NCBI GenBank assembly: GCA_011316305.1
Contig: SAUG01000021.1
Location: 558,001 to 622,000, forward strand
Length of the DNA stretch: 64,000 nucleotides
Source of the DNA: Rusavskia elegans
Lineage: Eukaryota; Ascomycota; Lecanoromycetes; Teloschistales; Teloschistaceae
Direction: 5' to 3'
The notes below the pieces were generated by a model. It was not told the DNA's origin. It worked only from the letters and a program-made list of their open reading frames with translations, and ran no database searches. Below are positions 49,402-61,444 of the stretch, piece by piece. The stretch's first letter is position 1. The number at the start of each line of letters is the position of its first letter. Made by a program: the position numbers and the translations under genes.

Positions 49402-51890
49402 TTATATATTAATTACTAAAAGCTAAACGATATTATAATTAAAAACCGATATCTATTATTAAATATTATTGAACTTTAAAATAGATTTTCTAGAATAAAA
49501 TATTTTATAAAATTCGATTTTCGAAGAATATATAATCTTATATAAATAAAAGCCGGAAAAAATTAGAAAATGGTTTTTTATATATAATACGGTTATTATA
49601 AATATATAATCATACTATTTAAATATATAAACGTTCCGGTAATCTATTAAGATATAATTAATAATATATTTTAAAAATAACTGGATATATTTATTACCGC
49701 CTACTTTAATAATATTCTAGTTTTTTTAAAGATATTCGAAGAATATAAATAATATATTAGTAAAGTTTTCGACTATTTAAAAGGAAGAGATTTACGTTTT
49801 AAACTAAAAGAATCCAAATTCTATAAAAAAGAAATTAATTTTCTAGAATTTATTATAGAATATAATAGACTACGTATCGATTCTAGTAAATTAAAAGCTA
49901 TTATAAAATAGAAAATACTAATAAATATTAAAAAAGTTTAAAGTTTTTTTAGATTTATAAACTATAATCGGAAGTTTATAAAAAACTATTTTAATAAAAG
50001 ATACTATCGAATAGTATTTAAAAAAAAGAAAATAATAAATATTCGAAGATTTTAAAAGAAAATATATAAAAAACCTAGTATTTAAAATATTCGATTTAAA
50101 AAAACTATTAAAACTAAAAATAGATTTATTAAATCTAGCTATAGATATATACTTTCTTTAATAATACGATAATAAATAATATTCGGTAGAGTATATATTA
50201 AGAAAATTATCGCTAGTAAAATAGAACTTTAATATCTATAATAAAGAACTACTAGCTATAATAGCTATACTAGAATAATAGAGAGTATATACCGAAATAT
50301 TACTAAAATTAATAATCTTTATAGATTATAAAAATCTTCTATATTTTATAATAATAAAATAATTTAATAGAAAATAAATACGATAATCTAAACTTTTCGG
50401 TTAATATAAATTTAAAATATACTATATTCTTGATAAAGAAAATAGAAAAATAGACGTTTTAAATCGAAAAAGTAATTATATAAAAATAAAAAAGGTTTTT
50501 AATAATAGTATTTTTAAATTTAATAATAGTATCTTTAAAATTGATAAAGATAGATTACTATTAGTAAATTAGTATAAAATAGATACGACGTTATATATAT
50601 TTAGAAACGACTAAAAATAGTTTTCTACTAAAAAAAGAAAACTATAAATACTAGATAATAAAATCGACGAATATATTAAAGAATACTATAATAGAATATT
50701 ATAAAAATATTATAATATAATAAAGATAATATAACTTTTATAATAATATTACTAATTTCCTATTATAAAATAATATATTAAAATATATATTAAAAGATAT
50801 TTTTGCTATTAGTAAAATAAATATACTATATATATTTATTATAATAAAATTTAATATTAGAAACTATCGGATTAACTATAGAAGGAAGTTATATTAGACT
50901 TTATTATTAAATTTTTAAAATCGAAAAACCCGAAAATAAATATAAAATACGATTCGATATTTAATATAATAGATAGATTTATAAAATATATTTATATAAT
51001 TCTATTATAAAAAGATATTATAGTAGAATAACTTGGATTTATTATACTAGATCGATGATTTTAATACTATAGACTACGAATAGTATTAATAAATAATAGA
51101 AATAAATTCTTTATTTTAAACTATTAGAAAATTCTTATTTTTCTATTTAGTATAATGCTAAAAAAATTAATAGCTTTCTATCCGATAATAGATAAATAAA
51201 TAGAATATACTAACTAGATTTTAGAATAGTATCTAAAATACTATATTAACGATATTTAAAGTAAATAAATTTTATTTTTATTAATAGTATAATTAGTATT
51301 TAATATAAAAGAATTAAATATAATAAAAAAAATATCGTTCTATACCGATAATAGAAAAAATCCGAATTTATTTAAATAACCGCTATTATATAAATTAGCG
51401 GAATTAGCGATCTAAAAAATTAATATTTAGAAAAAAATCTATAGAAATATTTTAAAGATATAGAAATACTCGGGTAATTATTAAAATAAAAAGCGAAAAA
51501 TAGTATTTTAGTTAAAAAAAGAAAAAAAAGTATATCTTTTTATAAAAAATCTAAAAATAAAGATTCTAAATAAAAAACTTAACTATATTAAAATCGGACT
51601 ATTTTTAATTAAATAGATTAAAAGACTTTAGAATTTCGAATCCGATCTATTTAAAAATATTAAAGTATACCCGATATTTTATATATTTTTTTTAAAATTA
51701 ATCGTTCTCGGAACGCCGTTATAATAGATATTTAACTTCGAAATATATAAGGAAAATATCTTTATAGTCGAAAAGATCCTATAGCAGGAAGGTCAGAATT
51801 ATCTAATTAAATAAAAAGATTATTCTATTTTAGAAAATATTTAGAAATCTAAAAAATATTTAATAAGCTATTAAATGGTTCTATAATAGT
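49402..51890 (+). pseudogene. Pol relic of element E: reverse transcriptase, RNase H, integrase, chromodomain
   Basis: Order along the strand: reverse transcriptase (INY-KLND near 49410, YFNNILVF in the place of the YxDDILVF active site near 49712), a C-terminal RT part with KFYKKEINFLEF near 49830, RNase H, integrase zinc-binding and DDE core (50680-51370), then a chromodomain-like LIK-KDY near 51800. The active-site aspartates have become asparagine by RIP, so it is dead. Confidence 0.8.
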
Positions 51891-52893
51891 TCCGCTAATA
51901 ACAGACGTTAAAATATTCTAGAAAGAATCTAGTAAATTATCTAAAGCGTTCTAAATCTGCGGAAATCAACTAAATAAAAAACTATCGGAAGAACCTAGAA
52001 ATTTAAAAACTTTATTTTTTTTATACTAGATACTTCTACCGTAATAGTATTTTTAGTACGTTTATCTAATAAATCTATTTTTTAGTAAAGATATATCTCT
52101 TTTATAAAAGCGATATATATTTTTATCCGAACTTTCTTTTAAATTTTATAGACTTTTCGGATACTTTTATATAATTTTAATTTTTTATTTTTTAAATAAT
52201 TCTATTCGGATTAGATTATTCGAAAATTATATTTTTATCTATAGTATAGATATTCGCTATATTTTCTAGATCGAATATAGATTTTATATATCCTTTTATA
52301 TTTTATATAAATAGAGTCGGCTTTTACTATAATATTACTAAAAAATTTAATAAAATCGGTAAATTTATAACGATAAATAGTATTAGATTCGAAACGCCGT
52401 TAAGATATAGTATAAAAAAAAAGAAGAAAGAAATTCGAAATAGTAAAAAAAAAGTTAATTTTAAAACGAAGTTAAAAAAAAAAAGAGATAGTATTATAAT
52501 TTTGGACTAGATTCTATACTAAATCTAGTATTTAGTAATGATATCTTTAGTATATATTAAATATCTAGAGGTTATTTAGTAATTTGTATTATTTATTACT
52601 ACTAATTACTAATTACTATTAAATTAATATTTTATTATTTAGTTATATTTAATATACTAATTATAATAATTATATCAATTATAGAAGATTTTATTTATTT
52701 ATATAGATTCCGAATTCGACGCTTTTATAATTTATATTTAATTTATTAGTTATCGCTATATACTTTTCTAGTAATTAAACTATATTATTTTTAAATTAAT
52801 TTAAATAATTACTTGTTATACTTTCGTTTATAGATATACCAATAAATTCAACTAACTTTTAAAGAAATCAGACCTTCAAATAATTCTATAACA

Positions 52894-54780
52894 GACAATC
52901 GGATATCGGATTTAAAGTTAATCGATTTTTCGAATTATATAACTTGAAATTTAAAACTTTCTAACGCGAACGTTTCTAATTTTTATCTAATAGTATAAAA
53001 CTATTATATAACTAGTTTTTAAATAGATTATATTTTAACCAGTTTTTATCTATAGTCGAACGGATTTTCTATCGATTTATTTCCGGACGCTATTTTAAAA
53101 ACGCTATAGTAAAAAATATCTAAAATATAGCAATCTATTTATCTATAAACTCTATTATTATAAATATAGAAAATCGCTATTCTATAAATTCTATTAATAA
53201 TATTTTTTTCTAAAACTTTTAGAAATTCGGTAATTCGAAAGTTAAATACTATCTATATTATTTGATTAATAGTATTATTTTTTAAAAAAGTATATATTAT
53301 ATAGATAAAATTAGATTAAAGTATATTTAAAATTTGGATAATATTAACTTTAATATCGATTTCGTTAAAGATTTATTTATAATATAATTTAACTAATCTC
53401 GCGGCGCTATAGAATTACTCGAATAGAATAAAATATTAGTTATATATCGCGGTCGTTAATTACTTTTATAGTATATTTAATTTATTTAAATTATAGTCTA
53501 CTATATCTACGTTAGTCTTTTCCGTTTTTATCTTTCCGAGCCGTTTTTACTACGATCTCGTTCGTTTAACGACAGTTCTAGTATAAATTTAACTTTTCTA
53601 TTTTCTAATTAATATTTCTTTTAGAGCCTTTATAATATAAACTTAGTTTCGATATCTATAACTCGATAGGCTCCCGCGTATAGGCGTATAAGGCCGTCTT
53701 TTTTATTTATAGTTAGATAGACTCTCGCGCGCTCGAAAGGATAAAAAAATTATAATCGATTCTATTATATTATATTTATTTTCTATACTACTTTTACGAT
53801 CGTATATTTAGATTTAATAGCTTCGTCTATCGACTATAGTAATACTAACTATCTCCGGTATATAACTAGTCTAGAAACTTCTTTTCCTATATAAAATATT
53901 TCCCTTTTTTTATTTTATTTTAGAAGGTCGATATCCTTTCCTAATAATCTATAATATACGTCGTTCTTCGAATTTTTTACTAATATTTTTATTAGTTTAT
54001 AATAGTTTATTTATAGTAGTACTTTTCTCTTTCTTTCTAGTCTATATTACTAGTATAATCTTATTACTTTCTCGATCTAAATACTAGCCGCGTTATAAAA
54101 TTTCGAATATTTCTTTTTTATATTACGCCGTATCTAATTAACCGATTCTATTTAAAATATTAATAGAATTTATATTAATTATTTAATATCTTTATATAGC
54201 GAGTTTCTTTAAAATTGGTTTCGATAATATAAAAGAGACTATATTTAATAATAATAACTTTTCTAGAATAGTTTTTTTTTTTTTTTTTTTTTTTTTATAA
54301 ATTATATAGTATATTAATATCTTTTATTTAGACTTTTACTATCCGACTATATTTCTAGACTACTATATTTTATAGTATCTATTTAATAGTTCGGATTATA
54401 TATAGAATAATATAGGTCGAGCTTCGGTATATCTATTTAATTATATATATAATCGTCGGAAATTTTAAAATCTATTTTTCGTAGATAACTTCCTTTTAAA
54501 TTAATAAATTATTATAATCTAGAAAGTATATCGCGCCTTCGATCCGCTAGATTCGTTCTTTTACTATCTATTTATATATTTGATCTAATATTTTTCCAGT
54601 TACTTTTAATAGTTTCGTTTAATATATTTTATATCTACTATCTAATTTAACTATTACTAGAAACTCTTTATAGTATAATTGAAATAATATTTACTATTAG
54701 TAGTCTACTTTTAGATTCTTTATACTAAAGTAGATATAGTAATACGAATTTTATTTTCTTTCTATCTAAATATATCGTAC
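52894..54780. other. AT-rich sequence downstream of the helicase relic
   Basis: RIP-mutated, including a 25-nt T tract at 54272-54296. It probably holds the 3' part of the minus-strand helicase relic, but no further motif is readable. Confidence 0.4.
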
Positions 54781-55760
54781 GACTAAATTACTAATAGAAT
54801 ATCTATATTCTAATTGATAGGACTTACTAGTAGATATATTCTATATTAAAATTATCTATTTCTAATCTATACGTATCTATTATTATTAAAATCTTCGAAT
54901 TATTATATTTATCGGAACTTTAATAGAATTTAATATCGATTTTCTTTCTATTTAATTCGGTTATATCTGCGAAAAATAGTTATATTAATCTTTCTAGTTT
55001 TGGTAGATAATCTAAAAATTTTATCTATTTACGAATTTAGCTATAGATTTTTTTAATCGACGATTTTATATTAATATAGATAATTATTTTTAGAAAATTT
55101 TATAGTCTTTCGATATTCGATAGTAGAATATACTATATTTTAAATCTTCGAAGTTATTTATAGAATATATTAGTTTATTTTTCCAAATATAGATTTTTAG
55201 TTTATCTAATTCTATCTTTATTATAGACGTTTGGTTATAAAATCTATATACGTCTTTTATTTTTACTAGAATATCTAGATCTAACGTTATAGAAATACCT
55301 AAAATAGTAGTTCAACTAATAATTATAGATATTATATATCTAGATTAAAATATTCTAGATAAAATCTACGTTATTCCGAAACTAGATAAAACTCGTTAAT
55401 AGCTAGTAGACCTAATTTACAATTAAATATCAATCGGCTAAAGATTATATTATTAAATCTTTTTAATATAATAATTTCAAAGCTAGTAAAAATTTATTTT
55501 ATAAACGTTATTATTAGAATTACTATACTATATTTATTTAACGTATAGCTATTATAATAAATATTTTCTAATATACGCGCCGTATTATTTTTATTTTATA
55601 ATACTATCGGACGGCTTTTTTAATCGATATAAATTTAAAATATTATTTTTTTTCTAATATAAAAAGTAGTATAATTACTAGTATCGTTTTTTCTAATAAA
55701 GTAATAAATAATAGTACTTAGTAGAATAAGCTTTTCCTAAATACTATTTTTATAATTATT
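54780..55760 (-). pseudogene. RecQ-like helicase relic
   Basis: Read on the minus strand, helicase motifs occur in the right order and spacing: KSLFY (motif I, about 55720-55745), LGLLAINEFYLVSE-RRF-EYF (DExH box with the RecQ-type W/FRPEY continuation, about 55380-55425), IDTYRLEIDNFNIEYIY (motif V, about 54835-54895) and FSRTIYLDRK (motif VI, about 54780-54800). Stops lie at positions expected from RIP. RecQ-type helicases of this kind include the fungal telomere-linked helicases, so this may be subtelomeric material or a multicopy helicase family. Ends are not defined. Confidence 0.62.
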
Positions 55761-56399
55761 ATTAAATTATCTTTTAAAATCCGATATAATATCTAAATCT
55801 AAATATTCTTCGCTTCGAAATTAAATCGAAACTTTACTACTTTTCGAATTCGTTTCTATTCGCTATCCGAATCTATTACGCTATTTATATTAGATTTCCG
55901 GATTTAGTTTCGAATTTAATTTCTATAAATTCTATTTTTAATTTTTAGTTTACGTAAATAATTATCGAATATTTATAGTACTAAATTCCCGTAACGAGAT
56001 ATTTCTAGTAAATATTCTAAGGAATATTGCTAATATTTCTATAGTTAAAATAAAAATTTATATAAATAGTTAAATCAAATTTTAGATTATTATATATAAT
56101 AGTAGAAGTTTTATTTTTTAAATTAATACTCTGTCGTTTTATTAAAATCTTTTATAGTATCGAGAGTAATAGATTTATATATAATATTTTAGCTATATAA
56201 TACTATTATAGGCGTTTATTTTAATATATCTGGATTTAAATATAAAACTAATCTATTTTTAGAATATTAAATTCAAATTTATAACTACTAAGATTTTCCT
56301 ATACTAAATCTGATCTAAATCTAATTAAGTACTAGTTTAACGCCTAATAGCTTAGTTTCGCGCTATATCCTTAATCGAGTTAGGATAGTCGTTAGATCC

Positions 56400-57330
56400 A
56401 ACCTAAATTTCTAGGCGGTCCAGGTCTGAGAGCTGAGGCAAGCGCCCTCCACCAACGAGGCATCGAAAATGCCAGCGAGGTGCAAAGACACAAAGATCTC
56501 GAGTTGTCCTTCTGCTAACAGATCCGTTTAGCCCAGATATCTCATACCTAGTGCTTATCCTACCAGCAAATCCTACTCTCACATCTTCCGTGACATGGTC
56601 GCTCCGTACCTGCGTCATACCCAATCCTCCACGTATCGCCATCACAGGCGCCCGTTCAGGCTGTGTTCCCCCAGCCTATCTCCTTAAAATTACGATTATA
56701 CTTCTCACACTCTATGAATTGGAGTCCTGCCGTGACGAGCGCTCTTAAAGGGATGTTGAGTCGACTCGTCTTGGAGGAAGTTGATCTTTTTGAAGAATGG
56801 CTCGTTTCTAGATGAAGCCATGGTTGTTATCGGTGAGAACGGCAAGCGATGCATCGACGAAGTCAGTGTGAAAGACGGCGAATGGCTGGAGGCTGCTCGT
56901 TTTATTACCGGCGAAAGCAGTACAAGGGGGACACTGCGTCCGCTCAGCCAATGAATGACATTATTCGACGGCGGCAACGTTGAACTCTGACTTAACGGAC
57001 TTCGCGCCTCTTGGCAAAACTCATTGCATCTCGTTGTCGGAATCAATGGAGCTTGACCTGCAGTACGACCAGTCTTGACCGTGACCAAGCCGTACTTCTC
57101 AACGGTGAGTCTCGGAATACGAGGAACCGCCTGATCGACACAACGCACCCGCAGGTAACAAGCTTGTACGTCGTGGCTCGCACACAAGCCTTTCTGCTTC
57201 AACAAGTCTCGTAGCACTTAAAAATGGCGACAACAGCATTCGGATACCTCGCTTGAATTTTCGACTCCTTGTTCACAGCCATAACTAGGGCAGCCCAGTA
57301 ATGTTATTTCCGCTAGCTATCGACGTCTCC
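56400..57330. other. Gene-poor right border of the AT-rich block
   Basis: Composition returns to normal within about 20 bp at 56400. Several open frames are present on both strands (for example 56705-57217 minus and 57011-57214 plus), but none shows a domain, signal peptide or good start context. It may contain eroded gene fragments. Confidence 0.4.
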
Positions 57331-57963
57331 TTAGCTTGCATCTACATTCCAATTCGCACTTCGGTTGGTATTGCCTAACAACAGGCCACTCGAAATGATC
57401 GTGTTCACCTTAGACTTCGTCCCAACCACGAAAACTCCAATATTCAACTGCGCCCCCGTAGCACACCATCCCAACATCGAGGCTTTGGAAACGCAAGTTC
57501 CATCCAGCCACGCAGCGATACTCCACAAATACGAAAACTTTGATCGATCCGTATTGCCGTACTCGTCGGCTTGCCGTACTTGCCCGGGAAGGAAGTGCTC
57601 GGTGATAGTACTCAGCATGGCGATGATGATGGTACAGCTTTCGGATATATACCTCCGGGGCAATCGAACAGTGTCGAGCCTGGTCCTGGATTTGGCGCCG
57701 GGGGCGAGAAATTCGATATCACGTGATTTGAAGACCTTGCAGTCGGTGTTCTCAAGCTTGGCCAGGGCCTCGAGGCAGTGGTTGGGGTTGAAGAATCCCC
57801 CGTTCATCCAGTCATTGGAGTCAGTGCATTGAGGGTGAAGTTCGTCTGAGAGGGTGGTGTTGAGGAATAACGGGTGCGCTTGTGTGACGGATACGAAGAC
57901 GCAGTAAAGCAGGGTGGCGAATTTCCAGGGGCCAAATGGCTGCATGAGGTATGTTCTTGCCAT
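57331..57963 (-). CDS. Small secreted cysteine-containing protein
   Basis: A 210-residue single-exon protein. Residues 1-29 form a secretion signal (positively charged start, FATLLYCVFVSV core, likely cleavage after TQA). The mature part has six cysteines (46, 63, 75, 110, 157, 167), an LPRRYISESC segment and a LDGTCVSK-x5-GWCATGAQLNIGVFV ending. That layout, with an inner PR-x-x-x-x-x-x-C and a late C-x9-C next to a G-x-x-x-x-x-V strand, resembles a widespread family of uncharacterised ascomycete secreted proteins. Function unknown. It lies 0.9 kb from the RIP block, a common setting for secreted proteins with host-facing roles, but nothing here proves such a role. The start is the first ATG before the signal; a second ATG at codon 7 is possible. 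Confidence 0.75.
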   Translation of the reverse strand: MARTYLMQPFGPWKFATLLYCVFVSVTQAHPLFLNTTLSDELHPQCTDSNDWMNGGFFNPNHCLEALAKLENTDCKVFKSRDIEFLAPGAKSRTRLDTVRLPRRYISESCTIIIAMLSTITEHFLPGQVRQADEYGNTDRSKFSYLWSIAAWLDGTCVSKASMLGWCATGAQLNIGVFVVGTKSKVNTIISSGLLLGNTNRSANWNVDAS

Positions 57964-59649
57964 AAGGGTGGTTTGACAGCTGCAGATGAGTTCCTTGACA
58001 GTAATTTCAAGTCTTACATCGGTCAGAAAAAAGAACCAGCCGCGGGGTATGGCATGACGACAGACTGTAACATTTTCCTCAGGCTATCGCATACAGTTGA
58101 GCGGCAAAAAGACTGGTGCGATTCCAACTAAAAGGCTCTTGCGCGGATCGGAAAGGCTGTCCGACGAATCAAGAGGCCCAGGGGCAATACGACAAAGCTT
58201 GTTGTGAGTGTCGCCTTGACTGGAACTTTGGTTGCGTGCATTCTCTTGTGTTTGTGCGGATCGCATAAGCCCAGGCCTAATCATATGCCTACAAGCGTTA
58301 CGCGGTCTCGACAAAATGGAAATTACAGGGACCCGGAAAAAGATTATTGACGGGTGGAATAGATACACAGTACTGAATTCATGAATTCATATCACCTTTT
58401 CCTCACAAGTGGACCCGTCAAGGTATCTCGGGAAGAATGACTCCGCTGGAACCAGCCTGTGGGAATGACGAGCGTAAGTTGACAAATCCATGAATCATTA
58501 CTTTAATGAGTGGCAGAAGTCCCTAGAGGGTTCTCCAGACAATTCCCAGAGTGTATCTCACACCTACCTCAACTATTTAATCTTCAAGACAACACGAGCA
58601 GTCGCTAAAGATAGAAGGCTTGGCATGGTCAAGGTTTTCTTATCTTAGCTCCTCCGCTCGGCCCGTTCCTTTCCGCGACCACGCGGATCCTGTCTCCAAA
58701 TCTTATTTTTACCTTCTACCTAGCTCACCTGAAGATCTTAAACCCTGAATAGTGCTGCAAGAAGGGACGAGATCCTTCAAATCAATCGAACCCATCCATC
58801 CCCATCTGTTCCCCTTTACAAGCTCCGTCCAAGCTTTTGGCAGAATGAGACAACTCCATGGTCGAATCAGCGAGAAGGTAAGTAGGTCTACTGGATAAAT
58901 ACGAGCGGAGGGATAAGTAGTAGTCCTCAAATATCTTTGCTCAGTAATTGTGTATGAAGAGTAGAGATGAATCTGTTTAGCCTATATTCCTTCGTCTGCT
59001 TGAATGCGTTTTCCCTTTGCTCCAGCATATCTATTATGATTTGCCACAATCATTGGGTTTGAGAATGGCTTACACGACTCTGTGTAGCTGCTATACGACA
59101 TAGTTATATAAACGACACTTGACACAACAAGCTGGGGAACTTCTGGTAGGGCCGAGGAAACACGCTGGCAGACGAGGGGATGAATCCTACCACAATAATG
59201 ATGGTGAGTCATGTTTACAACGGCAAGTTCGGGCGAGAAGCTTTATATATAGTAGTACTGTATCTGGAGTAGACCCTGTGATCTAGGTACGACGATATTG
59301 ATAAGACTTCTGGTCGTATCAAATCGGCTGCCAAAAGGAGTTTCTATTGGAAATAACCCAAGCAACGTGGTTGCTATAGTACAGCCGATGGGAAACCCAA
59401 ATGGTATCAACTCCAGAGCGTATAGTTCTCGATCACCCCCACTGGTAATGTCCGCAGTGTCGCGCCGGAAACTTGAGGCTCAGTGTTGTGAATGTGTCCT
59501 AACGCTAGCTTTGTAATGCAGCCTTGGTTGAATACTGATGCGTCGATATTTATCCAACTTCTGTACCTCAATGGGCGGATTGCCGTCGAGATCAGAATCG
59601 AGCTCAAATCAAAGTGCTCCATGCTTGACCCTCTCTTCCCGCGAATGAA
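57964..59649. other. No gene seen
   Basis: About 1.7 kb of normal composition with only short, motif-free open frames on both strands. It probably contains the promoter of the secreted-protein gene next to 57963. Confidence 0.5.
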
Positions 59650-60491
59650 TCAATGCTTTTCTCTTTCGAAGCTATCAGCAATGGCAGCGTCAAGTTTGAT
59701 GAGCAGACCCGTAGTACTACGATATGGTAAGTCTTTTGAGTCCTTCGTTGCATGGAAATACTCACTTGTCGTAGCCGAAAACCCGCAAAGGTAGCCTAAA
59801 AGGGCAATCCTTTGCAAACTGCTAGGCAAGTTCCGGACGACATGATTATCGTTGAGTATATTTTGGATGGCCTGGTGAAGAGAATGATCGAGGTTCGTCA
59901 GTGAATGTGTTTTGAAGTCACTGAACGCAACATACCTACCACACAAATTTCTCAAGGACGCACCTTCTTGCTATCCCTTCGGTCGCCCAACTTATCCGCT
60001 AGAGCATCATAGAAAACCTTGCGGAGCAAGGCCGAAGAGCCGCCGGCGCCAATCATCATACTAACTTGCTGACTGAGAAGTAATAAGTTGATGGTTGTAG
60101 CCAGGTCTTTTTTTCTTCCACGGCGGCAGACACGTCCACGTATTGGGATGAACTCAGCAAGCCGACGGACAGTCTTGCGGGTAAGACATATAGTGACTCC
60201 CAGATATTGATCCGGCCATGCCAACGCAGCATGATAGCGATGAAGCTTCCGATACTAAGCATGGCAGCGACGATGGAGAGTAGTTAATACCGCTTTGTTC
60301 TGTGGCCAGTTCTTTAAGAAGTAATTCGAGCACAGGGGTAGAGGATTGTAATGAGAAGGAAGTTGCATTAGGCTTCCCCCCATTGGGGCTCCGATGGCAT
60401 TCCCCGCTGGCACTGGTAGAAGATGGAGCGCGGCTACCGAGCTTGTTGCATCTTCCCTACGATTGAAGTACGGAGCAACATTTGAGACCAA
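59650..60491 (-). pseudogene. Broken MFS transporter (drug:H+ antiporter-like)
   Basis: C-terminal half of a major facilitator transporter spread over three frames. Segment 1 (60491-60300) reads HLLPVPAGNAIGAPMGGSLMQ; segment 2 (60280-60115) reads MLRWHGRINIWESLYVLP; segment 3 (60120-59964) reads LSQQVSMMIGAGGSSALLRKV. Introns of 92 bp (59872-59963, GTGCGT...CAG) and 49 bp (59717-59765, GTGAGT...TAG) then join IQNILNDNHVVRNLPSSLQRI and the tail ending FEREKH before a stop. The change between segments 2 and 3 lies at a run of seven A on the coding strand (about 60112), and another break lies between 1 and 2. The N-terminal helices are not recognisable upstream. Confidence 0.68.
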
Positions 60492-61444
60492 CTAGAGGTC
60501 GTCAACAATTCGAATTGTATTGCAGTAGCTGAGTCCTCACCCTGGACTGGGTCCCTACAAGCAGCACCTGCACTGCAAGGGATGAGCCCACTCCATTCCG
60601 CTTCAGTAGCGATGGCGCGAGTAGCGAGCTTCTTGCGAGGGTTGCATCTGATTGACTGGTTGCTGTCGGGTGGCCACATATTGGAGTTCGAAGACGTAAC
60701 AGATTAGTGAACGTGACGAGAACCGCGCCGATGATACCATGTTCACTTGATGCAGCTTTGTGGACCATATGCATACAAGAATCCGTGCGGCAGATGCATT
60801 AGCACAGGATCCACAGCGGGCGCGGATGTGTAGGGCGCGGATGTGTAGGGTCCGGAAGCTACTTGTAGGTTCGTCTTAACTAGGTCCCCATTAGGTCAAT
60901 GCAAGATGAGGTACCTATTGTGCAGTGAAGTATCATGACTTTGCAGATGCAAATGGGAACTTAGAACAAGGATTAGAACGCTAGCACCTGCATGTACTTG
61001 CAGGAGATACCTCCAAGGTGCTCACTGCACTAATGTTGTATTGGTTTAGTCAAAAGTCAAGTTTATCCTCGGAGATTTCGTATATGTTGTACTATGCTCG
61101 GGCGATGCAAAGATGGAAGCAGATAGACGTCATCATGTATGGGCACGCGAACTTTTCCCAGTCTAGCGATTGGACGAGCACGCAAGCGCTGCAGAAAGAC
61201 GCATCGGGAACTTGGATCTGAGATTTGGGAAAAGCCATCTCCGGCGCAGAAGCATCAATCGAGGCGGCTACTAGATTCTCCGCTTTTAAGTGCGTAGCAA
61301 CTACAACACTTGCAACGAGGGCATCAACAGCATCCGACGGTCTTGTTGAGGCGCATGCTTTAAGCAACGGCTTGTTTTAGCAGTGGGCTACACAAATGTG
61401 GCTTCTTCATTTTCTGATTCGACATGACTGTAAAGCTAATTCAA
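60492..61444. other. No confident gene
   Basis: Probably includes the eroded 5' part of the MFS gene (60490-60780). A 91-codon minus-strand open frame at 61092-61367 is alanine- and serine-rich but has no motif, so it is not called. GCGCGGATGTGTAGG repeats twice in tandem at about 60820-60850. Confidence 0.4.

Larger units (their letters stand above)
35049..52893 (+). mobile_element. Ty3/Gypsy chromodomain LTR retrotransposon (E), split by nested insertions
   Basis: LTRs at 35049-35449 and 52492-52893 (TGTTATAACCTTGGACT...ATTCTATAACA in the best-kept copy). Target duplication AACAA/GACAA. Gag trace about 35600-36420 with a CCHC knuckle near 36325-36370. Reverse transcriptase begins before the inner element and resumes after it (Y-x-K-L-N-D at 49408-49440). 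Integrase DDE-region trace about 50930-51370; C-terminal chromodomain trace (NYLIK-WK-Y series) about 51790-51890. Net length after removing element D is about 6.6 kb, normal for the family. All coding frames are broken by RIP stops. Confidence 0.85.
13690..56400. repeat. AT-rich RIP-mutated transposon block
   Basis: About 42.7 kb in which CA and TG dinucleotides almost vanish on both strands while CG, GC and TA stay common. That is the signature of fungal repeat-induced point mutation acting on CpA, not CpG deamination. No open frame of useful length survives. Recognisable retrotransposon domains are riddled with TAA and TAG codons where CAA, CAG or TGG once stood. Both edges are abrupt, near 13.69 and 56.40 kb. 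Confidence 0.92.

Noticed and set aside
54272..54296. 25-nt T tract as a LINE or processed-gene poly(A) tail on the minus strand
   Set aside because: No LINE reverse transcriptase, target duplication or intron-less copy was found beside it; AT-rich slippage is sufficient.
13690..56400. Centromere interpretation of the AT-rich block
   Set aside because: The content is nested, datable transposons with short flanking genes. Nothing visible distinguishes a centromere, and 43 kb of RIPped repeats is explained without one; CENP-A ChIP would be needed.
61092..61367. 91-codon alanine-rich minus-strand frame
   Set aside because: Somewhat protein-like but with no family match, no splice partners and no supporting neighbours, so it was not called.
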